The position numbers and the translations under genes are program-made. Positions 55,981-64,000 of a DNA stretch of 64,000 bases are shown here, piece after piece. Source of the DNA: Leptidea sinapis (lineage: Eukaryota; Arthropoda; Insecta; Lepidoptera; Pieridae); contig NC_066286.1 of the NCBI RefSeq assembly GCF_905404315.1, positions 4,471,501 to 4,535,500 on the forward strand, written 5' to 3'. The notes under the pieces were generated by a model. That model was not told the DNA's origin, made no database searches, and saw only the letters and a program-made list of their open reading frames with translations. Position 1 is the stretch's first letter, and every line of letters begins with the position of its first letter.

Positions 55981-57260
55981 CGAGAATAATAAGATTAATA
56001 ATTTTAAAATAATTTTACAAATACCAATAGTATTGATTGGTATACATAGGTAATATTATGAATACCTTTTATATTCAGAATAAGACAACAGTTTCGCATG
56101 AAGTGATTTTCAAGTAGAATAGAAATATATTTATTTACTTTAGGGACTGACAATAACATCATAATGCAACAGCACTTAGTAAACGTCATGAAGCTAAATC
56201 AGTTGGTAAAAATGCTTTGACATGTGGAGAATAATTGAAAAGAAACTCCCAGCCCATCTTTTAAATCGTACAATAACAATATTGCTTAGCCTACTTTAGG
56301 GCAGGTTATTTCGTTTTTGCCACAAAAAAATATAGATTTTAGTATCCATTCTTTCTCCTTAACATGTACATGTTCAATAAACGATACAATACAATTTTCT
56401 CGATAGAAAAAAATGCAGAACTCACTTTGATTTGCATTTCTTTTACAAACCAAATTTCATTTTAAACATGTCCTCATACTCCTCTTCTTCTAAAATTAAT
56501 ATCAATTTATAGGTAATGTTGGAATCGATCCTTCCTGGTCTTTTTTTTCATTACATTTATATTATTATACAATTATAGGTGACCTGCGCAGAACCAGTCA
56601 AGAACCCTGTATTATTATTATCTTCTTTAATATAATCTACTATACTATAGTAAGCCTTGTTTGTCACAGAAGCATTGACATATTTCTTTAATTTGTGCTC
56701 AGTAACTCCTTGTATACTGTCTGGTATTTTATTATAAAATTGAATACTGAAAAGCCTATCAAATACACGCTCTTATCTATCATGTCTCTTATTATTAGTA
56801 CTCTTGACGACTTTAAAGTACCTTCCGATATGATTGCCAAATTTATCATATTGACCCTTCAATTACTACCAAATACATAAAATAAATAAAAGAGACGGGT
56901 ATTTCTGGGCCAAATGTAATAAGCTGATATGGTTTAAAAAAAACCAGCATATTTTTCTATTTCAAAATATTAAAAATTAGCCTAATCCTCAATATAGAAG
57001 ACGAGAAACCTTAAAATTAAGTTTTCATCAGATTAAAATTCACGATTAAATTGGGATATCGATTTCTATAATCGATTTTATACATTTTCTCTGCATGACC
57101 ATCATAAAGTAATATACATATAGTTTACTAGCGTAATAAGTTTATGATGACCATTGGATTCCTATAACGACATAATAAGTTAAAAGACATAATTTTACTA
57201 CAACCGCTTGAGCGCTAGACGACGCTCTTCGGTTGTTGTTATGCAAGGGTCACAACTGTT
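55981..57260. other. No gene recognised; small LINE fragment
   Basis: About 56230-56300 on minus matches the 17490 LINE 3' end (gatgggctgggagtttcttt). A hairpin (acaaccg...cggttgt, 57200-57238) lies near the end. No gene supported. Confidence 0.4.
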
Positions 57261-57551
57261 ACCAGTGGGAGGCTCTTTTGCACAGGATGCCGGCTAGATT
57301 ATCGGTGCCACAACGGCGCCTATTTCTGCCGTTAAGCAGTTATGTGTAAGCATTACTGTGTTTCAGTCCGAAAGGCGCCGTAGCTAGTGAAATTACTGAG
57401 CAAATGAGACTTAACATCTTGTCTCAAGGTGACGAGCATAGTTGTAGTGCCCTTCATAATTTTTGAGGTTTTTCAAGAATAATGGGCAGGGCGTATCAAT
57501 TACCATCAGCTGAATGTCCTGCTCGTCTTGTCCCTTATTTTCACAAAAAAA
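57261..57551 (+). repeat. Family A 300-bp repeat
   Basis: A full plus-strand copy with a short deletion near 57478, ending in an A tail (cacaaaaaaaaa). Confidence 0.65.
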
Positions 57552-57775
57552 AACTGTAAAAATGGTCGATATTCTATTGTTTGCAAGACCTGGTCTCTTA
57601 ATAATTTCTAAGTATAACTATTATCTATATAATATACTGTATCGACATCACTATTCGATGCGAAATTCATCCAAAATGGTTTATGGCTACTTATATTTTT
57701 ATTGTATTTGTCATGAGATAAACAATATTTAATTTATTCCCTTTTAAAATTCGCCCAGCGGGCGGGAATGGCTAG
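57552..57775 (+). mobile_element. Helitron-like element with GC-rich 3' hairpin
   Basis: The 3' end has a perfect stem CGCCC (57752-57756) and GGGCG (57760-57764) with a 3-nt loop, then 7 nt, then CTAG (57772-57775) and T. This is the classic Helitron 3' arrangement. Interior sequence matches 31235-31449. The 5' boundary, next to the A tail of the previous repeat, is approximate. Confidence 0.6.
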
Positions 57776-58009
57776 TTATGTATATAAAACTTACTTCATA
57801 CAATGGTTATTTCCATACTCATATAACTCATTTTAATTTAATGAGGCACATTTCGATAAGTATGAATAATCTTCATTAATCTCTACTACTCTTATCATAT
57901 TTTCCCACTGTGTCATTCAATTTAACCGTACACTTTGAATAAACCAAATTAATATTACTTTATTCATTCAGGAAACGATAGTAACGAATGGGTAAAACTA
58001 TACTTTTAC

Positions 58010-58200
58010 CATTTACAAGTTACAACTGCTGAAAAGGTTGAGAAGAGGTAGCAAGGGACTCATTGCAACTCGTTTAAATCAACACTTACAACATCATCGT
58101 TTTACAATCTATGCAAAGTGATGCAACGAAATACTCCAACGTCAAATACTCGCAGATTTACACGAGGATGTTGAAAAATAAATGTAAATTACAAAAAAAC
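58010..58200 (-). repeat. LINE 3' end, minus orientation
   Basis: The reverse complement carries acgatgatgttgtaagtg and the gagttgcaatgagtccctt region related to the 2488-3047 family. Confidence 0.4.
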
Positions 58201-58265
58201 ACAAGAGTTATTGAGTACAGTAGATGCATCAATCCACATACTGTAAGAATATAAAATACCTTTAT

Positions 58266-58562
58266 ATTCTATGAGACGAGACGAGTAGGACGTTCAGCTG
58301 ATGGTAATTCATACGCCCTGCCCATTACAATGCAGTATCGCTCAGGATTCTTGAAGAACTAAAAATTCCGAGCGGCACTACAATAATTGCACTCGTCACC
58401 TTGAGACATAAGATGTTAAGTCTCATTTTCCCAGTAATTTTACTACCTACGGCGACCTTCAGACCGAAACACAGTAATGTTTACACATTACTTTACGGCA
58501 GAAATAGGCGCCGTTGTGGTACCCATAATCTAGCCGGTATCCGCCGGGAGCCTCCCACTAGT
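58266..58562 (-). repeat. Family A 300-bp repeat
   Basis: A minus-strand copy from atgagacgagacgagtagg to cctcccactagt, with small deletions near 58495 and 58540. Confidence 0.65.
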
Positions 58563-58720
58563 AATATATATAGCGTGAAGCAGAATTTCCGTTGACAGGA
58601 TCATCCAACCACCATTAGCCCGTTCAATAAGAAAAGTTATATGTTGAGTGTTATAATGTCCCTTAAGTACTTGTACACAACAATAAGAGCTCTTAATAAT
58701 ACAATCAATTAAGGACATTA

Positions 58721-59226
58721 AGGCCCTCCGCGCACTAGGCAGCCAGTAAAACATATGATGTTGTATGGGAGCCCGCGCACTAGGCAGCCACGAATTCCTG
58801 GCTGCGGTAGCCAATACGACGCGCCTGTTTGCATGGCAGCCAGGTGGCTGCGCGCAGCCAGAGCGTGTATAGGCGAATGTATGTGGCTGCGGTCAGTCTC
58901 CGCGCACTTGTTGTAGCAGCCAGACGTATTTTGGGTTTTAAAATTTTTCGAAAAATGAGATTCAATACAGAGAAATTTATTCGGGAAATTGAAAACCGTA
59001 AAGCAATTTGGGATATAACATCAGAAGAATACAGTGATCGTGATTTAAAAGAAGGGAAGAAATCACGAACATAATGTGTTTGTGTGCGTTTCTTACGAGA
59101 TAGATAAGCAATAATTATAAGTTCTTCCACGTCCACATCGCTCGACGGAAGGATCTAGAACAGCTAATCGTCGATTGGCTGCTATAACTGGCTGAGCAGC
59201 CAGGCTGCCTAGTGCGCGGAGGGCCT
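58721..59226 (+). mobile_element. Harbinger-like TIR element with MADF-type ORF fragment
   Basis: 24-bp inverted ends, aggccctccgcgcactaggc plus agcc, lie at 58721-58744 and 59203-59226, flanked by TTA and TCA. The core cgcgcactaggcagcca is repeated at 58774-58790. A 39-codon ORF (58955-59074) reads MRFNTEKFIREIENRKAIWD then ITSEEYSDRDLK, matching the first half of a MADF DNA-binding domain (F...lI..v..r..iWd.....Y.d...k). MADF proteins accompany the nuclease in PIF/Harbinger transposons. The nuclease gene is absent, so the element is non-autonomous. Confidence 0.65.
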
Positions 59227-59614
59227 TCATCCACCAATACACTTCGATGTTCAAACAAACTGTAGGGAGGAGGAAAGATATTTTGTTCAACAAACAATAT
59301 AATATTTGAGGTCGATCTGTCTTCGTAGCTAAATATATTTGATAACCGAAAGGGATTTCAGTTTGAGGGAGTCATAACTAATCATGTAATTATTACTATA
59401 ACCAAATAGGATATTGTTTGTATAATATCCATCATTAAATATGCAGTATTAATTACAGTTATGTTTAATTATTTTGAATCTGTATTTTGATTAACATTCA
59501 ATTCAATTAAAAATATATAAAACTGTAAACAATTTGTTATGTTTTTAAAGTAATCACCCTCACTTCTAGGATTAATAAAACAAAATTTTATGAACGATGC
59601 GTTACGAACGAACC
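59227..59614. other. No gene recognised
   Basis: AT-rich DNA; nothing supported. Confidence 0.4.
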
Positions 59615-59672
59615 GAACGGTTGGCTCAGTTAGAAGAGCACTTGCACGGAACGTGAGAGGTCGTGGGTCAAA
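59615..59672 (+). pseudogene. tRNA-like fragment related to 22585-22657
   Basis: It shares gaacggttggctcagtt and acggaacg.gagaggtc, with the T arm broken (gtgggtcaaactt) and the 3' acceptor strand missing. The preceding flank also resembles that of the first copy. Confidence 0.5.
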
Positions 59673-59819
59673 CTTTATTTGTGTATATAAAACACATTGT
59701 CAATACTAACACACCATACCATACAATACCCAGAAAGAGCTATGCTACAATACTACTGATCTGTTGCCTGTTGATAGCCTTCATTTTTCCTGGAAGAGAA
59801 GGTTAGCTTCCTCATATAT

Positions 59820-59984
59820 ATGAGCGTACGCGTTACCAGATTATAATGACTTGTGAATTGAAACACCAGTGCAGAGGTGCGCTGCCGTTCTTTTAGGAAG
59901 GTCTACTAGCAATTATTTGAAGTTACCCATGTCATTTCGTCCTGGATATACCCCCCAAGGAAGCTCATTCCATAGTTTGGTTGT
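59820..59984 (-). repeat. LINE 3' end (family B), decayed
   Basis: It carries equivalents of gcgtac, caggagcgttgcc and gtatatccaggacgaaatga (minus), encoding VYPGRNDMGNFK on the minus strand. It stops abruptly at 59984 against a family A copy. Confidence 0.5.
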
Positions 59985-60150
59985 ATGACGCCTATTTCTA
60001 CCGTGAAACAGTAATGTGTAAGCATTACTGTGTTTCGGTGTGAAGGGCGCCGTAGCTAGTGAAATTACTGGGCAAATGAGACTTGACATCTTATGTCTCA
60101 AGGTAACGAGCGCAGTTGATTTTTTAGGAATCCTGAGCAGCACTGCATTT
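59985..60150 (+). repeat. Family A repeat, left arm of an inverted pair
   Basis: It begins inside the element (tgacgcctatttctaccgtg) and runs to ggaatcctgagcagcactgc. Confidence 0.6.
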
Positions 60151-60402
60151 TACTTGACCTGCCCAATGAAGTGCCGCTCAGGATTCTTGTAAAACCCCAA
60201 AAATTCTGAATGGCACTACAACTGCGCTCGTCACCTTGAGACAAGATGTTAAGTCTCATTTGCCCAGTAATTTCACTAGCTACGGCGCCCTTCAGACCGT
60301 AATACAGTAATGCTTACACATTACTGCTATACGGCAGAAATAGGCGCCGTTGTGGCGGCCATAATCTAGCCGGCATCGGTGCAAAGGAGCCTCCCACTGT
60401 GA
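60151..60402 (-). repeat. Family A repeat, right arm of an inverted pair
   Basis: It begins acctgcccaatgaagtgccg and ends cctcccactg. It is inverted relative to the preceding copy with no spacer beyond a few bases. Confidence 0.65.
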
Positions 60403-60570
60403 CTTACTATCGGTGTTATTAGTAAATAAGAATATAACTTAAGAAAATTAAGAATATAACTGCAGACTTAGAATAAATTAACGTCTGGACAATCTGGCAA
60501 ACCCGAAAAGGCGTAATCAATTTTGATTTGTCAATTTGGGCGTTAGGTACCTTAATATTCAAAATACTAA

Positions 60571-60910
60571 GGCTGAGTTGCATCAACTAACTTTAGCAAT
60601 AACAAACGTGTTAAAGAACTGGTTAAAGCAAGAAATGTGTTGGACCATTTTACAATTTTTAAATGATGTCATGACTTTAACCGTCCAATCTTCGAAGCTA
60701 TTGCGTTAAATAGTTAAATAGTGACCTGTCAAAAGTTTCAAATAAATATTCTATATTGACTTGATACTCCACTTTTTAACATTAACTATGCCAAGGAATA
60801 CGATGCTGCAACACATTCCGCAGTCTATGTTAAAATCAGCGTTACGGTTAACGTTGACAATTGAAAATTTGACTTAAGCTTTATCCATAACAATATGATG
60901 TAACCCAGCC
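60571..60910. mobile_element. MITE with GGCTGRGTTGCATC ends and TAA duplication
   Basis: The left end ggctgagttgcatc and the inverted right end ggctgggttacatc border 340 bp without ORF. TAA flanks both sides (60568-60570, 60911-60913), a PIF/Harbinger-type duplication. A second copy lies in the receptor intron at 15280-15584. Confidence 0.65.
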
Positions 60911-60913
60911 TAA

Positions 60914-61560
60914 TTTCAAACGTGCCTGACTGCGCACGTCTTGTCAATCTAAATCGGTTACAGTAATAATAGAATCGCTTTCCTTTGCATATCCATTTTG
61001 CTGTCTCCTATCGTCATATTCCAACTCTATGGTCTGCACTTATATTCTTAAGTTAATTGTACGCATATACCGCAGGCAAACGTTTACAACAACTGACTCA
61101 AAGTCAGAATAGACTGTTGAATTTATGTGAATACTTAATTTGAAATTAAAACACCAGCTTGCTAGAGCGAAAAGGCTTCTTTCACGGAGTAGCTAAGCCG
61201 TGTGTCTGGTCGATTTGCTTTAGATCGAATGATCCTCAGCAACTCTCTTATGTTACGTTGCTTATTTTATTTCAATAATAATATCCTTTAAAACGGTAGC
61301 AGTTAATGTTCAACGCAAATGTTATTGCCGTTAAAATACTGTAGGCGTTATAATTAACAAATTTTGAAAACCTACTAGTTGAATAATTTAAACATCGACT
61401 AGAGCTAGAGTGGCAAATAAGTTACAAATTTTAAAACAGTTGAAGGTAATGTGGAACTAGGGAAGAGATAGGAACCAAAAGTAAATATTTTTGTCTCTTA
61501 TTTCTATTTCGCGTTCTTCTGCAGTGAGGTTCTTAAGGAATGTTATACACGTTTTTTATT
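60914..61560. other. No gene recognised
   Basis: AT-rich DNA; nothing supported. Confidence 0.4.
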
Positions 61561-61752
61561 TGTGAAAATAAGGGACGAGACGAGCAGGACGTTCAGCTGT
61601 TGGTAATTGATACGCCCGGTCTATTACAATGCAGTGCCGCTCAAGATTCTTGAAAAAACCAAAAATTCTGAGCGGCACTACCATTGCGCTCGTCACCTTG
61701 AAACATAAGATGTTAAGTGTCATTTGCCCAGTAAATTCACTAGTAAATTCAC
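61561..61752 (-). repeat. Family A repeat, 5'-truncated
   Basis: It runs from gtgaaaataagggacgagac to tttgcccagtaaattcacta, followed by a short direct repeat (gtaaattcacta) at the truncation point. Confidence 0.6.
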
Positions 61753-62059
61753 AGGATGTATTACCTTACATCTGAGTAGTGAACGAAATACCTTAAAATA
61801 AAACGTTATTTAGATGTTTTCTAAGTACGCGGTTGGCAGTTATTATCCTGCTTAGCAAACTAACCCACTACTGATATCAGATATAAAAAAACTAACGGCT
61901 GAAGCCTTTGCAAAGTTCTTATATATAAATAGTTGCATGGGTTTAATATTAAAAAAAAAACTCTCTCACACTCGCTCCTCACGTCAATTACACCCGGGTT
62001 AAGATGAATACAGAATCGTCTTTCTACTTGTTTATTCTGCTCGTCGTTCTTGACTACGA

Positions 62060-62512
62060 AAACGACTATAAAGTTCGCGTGTCCCGGTGTTTGTTACCAA
62101 ACTCCTCCGAAACGGTTGAACCGATTTGTACGAAATTTGTTTGCATATCGAGTAGGTCTGACATATATTTTTCATACCCCAAAATGATAAGGGTTATCCA
62201 CCCCAAAATACATTTTTCTTATGTTTTTGTAAATTTTTTTATTTTTATTTTATTATGATTCAGCATTCAAAAATACATACAACTTAAAATTTTCGCCCTT
62301 CTACCATCTTCAACTATTTGTGTATCGCGATTTTTATATTATTCTGTTCCATCTGTTGCAAGATGGCAATCGAATACAATAATTGTAGTACGATATAATA
62401 TTTGGTAGGTCTGAGAATCGGTGCATATATTTATTATACCCCAAAAATTTTAATTATTGAATTTTTTTATAACTTTAATTGGCAATACAACGTTTGCTGG
62501 ATCAGCTATTTA
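62060..62512 (+). repeat. Helitron-like element, copy of 16360-16781
   Basis: It matches the intronic copy in gtgtcccggtg.ttgttacca, tatcgcgatttttatattat and caatacaacgtttgctgg. The terminal CTAG is mutated (CTAT). No coding capacity. Confidence 0.45.
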
Positions 62513-62514
62513 TA

Positions 62515-63605
62515 TATACTTTTTTTTTATGGAATAGGAGGATAAACTAGCGTAAGGGTCACCTGTTGTTAAGTGATCACCGCCGCCCACAATCTCCCGC
62601 AACACCAGAGGAATCACAGGAGCGTTGCCGGCCTTTAAGGAAGGTGTACGCACTTTTTTTGAAGGTACACATGTCGTATCGTCCCGGAAACACCGCACAA
62701 GGAAGCTCATTCCACAGCTTTGTAGTACGTGGAAGAAAGCTCCTTGAATACCGCACTGTGGAGGACCGCCACACAACCAGATGGTGAGGATGATAACCTA
62801 ACTTGTGGCGTGTCGTGCGAAGGTGGAGTTCGGCGGCAGGAATCAGGTTAAACAGCTCTTCGGAACACTCCCCGTGATAAATGCGGTAGAAGACACACAA
62901 TGAAGCGACGTCTCTACGCAACGCCAAGTGATCAAGCCGCTCACAGAGTACTGGGTCCCCGACAATTTGAGCTGCTCTGCGTTGCACGTGGTCAAATGGA
63001 TCGAGCTGATACTGGGGTGCGCCAGACCAGAGATGACAGCAATACTCCATGTGTGGCCGGACCTGTGTAGAGCGCTAGTATGTGGGCCAGCTTCAAGTAT
63101 TGCCGTGCTCTATTAATGACGCCCAGTTATTTTGAAGCCAATTTGGCTTTGCCCTCCAGATGACCACGAAATTGGCAATCGCTCGAGATTTCGAGACCCA
63201 GTATTCCGATACTAGGCGAGGCTTTAAGGGAAGTGTTGTCGAAGAGCGGTGATACGACAAATTTGTTTTTTTAGTGGTAAACGCGCAAACTAGAGTCTTC
63301 TGGGGGTTAAATTGGACAATATTCAACCGGTATACCAGAAGATCACCTGCCGACCGACCATGGCGAAACCCGTATTGTCGGTCGTTGATCAACTGGTGAC
63401 CCTCTAGGTATACCAAGAGCTGACGGCTAATTATGCTCTCCATGATTTTGGAGAGCAGGGAGGTAATAGCAATAGGCCTGTAGTTTGCCGGATCCGAACT
63501 GTCTCCTTTTTTTTGGATCGGATGGATAAGGGCTGACATCCATGAGTTAGGGACTACGCCTTTAGAATAAGAGTGCCGGAACAAACGCGTTAGCACCGGC
63601 GTCAA
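62515..63605 (-). mobile_element. LINE (family B) lacking the RT catalytic core
   Basis: On the minus strand the RT starts with fingers motifs (SWMSALIHPIQKKGDSSDPA, NYRPIAITSLLSKIMES, QYGFRHGRSAGDLLVYRLN), then jumps at about 63310 straight to VQFNPQKT, a post-active-site motif. The SLDISKAFD-like, PQG and F/YADD blocks are therefore deleted. After a frameshift the C-terminus continues (HMEYCCHLWSGAPQYQLDP-like, LRRDVASL, LWNELP, FLKGRQRSC) to a stop, then an A tail near 62520. 5' truncation is near 63605. It is the longest family B copy in the window and dead. Confidence 0.75.
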
Positions 63606-63820
63606 CTCATATATAACATTGTCATCGCTCCTTCATTGTAGGGCAAACTTTCAAGTAAATCGCACGCTTAAGACTGTGAGATAAATACTGGCATACATAG
63701 ATATAGACTAAGCTAAAAGCGTGTAAATATTTTACATTTATCTGACTAAGACGATGCATATACATTATAACAATATTTATTATGTATGTCAATTAAATCA
63801 TAGAAATTATAATCATAAAT
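63606..63820. other. No gene recognised
   Basis: AT-rich DNA between the LINE truncation point and the next retroelement fragment. Confidence 0.4.
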
Positions 63821-64000
63821 TTTGTCCCATTCGGTGTCGAGACTCTTGGTCCGTGGGGTACTTGCGCTATAAGGCTTTTTAAGGAAATAGCTAACAGGTT
63901 AGTCGACATGACAGGAGACTGAAGAGCTGGCAGCTACCTCGGACACAGAATTAGTCTAGCTATTCAAAGAGGGAACGCTTCCAGTATCTTCGGAACCTTA
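63821..64000 (+). pseudogene. Retroelement-type ORF end, copy 2 (runs off the window)
   Basis: It encodes FVPFGVETLGPWGTCAIRLF, KEIANRLVDMTGD, a stop, then RAGSYLGHRISLAIQRG and NASSIFGTL to the end of the window. It aligns with the fragment at 41985-42176. One in-frame stop shows it is inactive. The family is recalled only loosely. Confidence 0.4.

Noticed and set aside
1..64000. CRISPR array, prophage or bacterial operon
   Set aside because: No regularly spaced repeats, no Shine-Dalgarno-led gene series, and introns with GT-AG sites show this is eukaryotic nuclear DNA; the repeats are dispersed transposons.

Overview
This window looks like lepidopteran (moth or butterfly) nuclear DNA. The evidence is spliced GT-AG exons of an insect cell-adhesion gene, a divergent insect-type inward-rectifier potassium channel, an AT-rich background, and very dense interspersed repeats of kinds I associate with Lepidoptera: tRNA-headed SINEs, Helitron-like elements ending in CTAG, LINE 3' ends with (TTTGATT) or GATGAT tails, a piggyBac-like element and many TIR elements. 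No bacterial operon, CRISPR array or rRNA is seen.

Layout. (1) 1-7400: repeats only, lying upstream of, or in a large intron of, the first gene. (2) 7401-19622, plus strand: nine consecutive coding exons of a Sidestep-family immunoglobulin receptor, in order the end of one Ig domain, a second Ig domain, a fibronectin III-like domain, a transmembrane helix and a cytoplasmic tail with the stop codon. All phases are mutually consistent; the 5' exons lie outside the window or were not found. Its introns and 3' flank hold many repeats. (3) 20.3-48.2 kb: a gene desert built of old transposons: a Tc1-like element, LINE fragments, a SINE split by a LINE, and an RT-coding LINE at 42.3-44.0 kb. (4) 48268-49371, minus strand: a Kir channel with an unusual selectivity filter (AYG in place of GYG). 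(5) 49656-51969: a piggyBac-like element with TTAA duplications about 0.3 kb upstream of the Kir reading frame. (6) 52-64 kb: LINE, SINE-like, MITE and Helitron-like copies, a Harbinger-like element with a MADF-type fragment, and a LINE that has lost its RT catalytic core.

The two host genes are not obviously related in function, one being a neuronal surface receptor and the other a K+ channel, and nothing here is an operon or gene cluster. The rest is a record of nested transposition. The most notable single observations are the Kir filter substitution, the piggyBac element with palindromic subterminal repeats and an in-frame internal deletion, a tandem NAG splice acceptor in the receptor gene, and two nested insertions whose target duplications can be read directly. 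Family names are assigned by recognition, without any database search.
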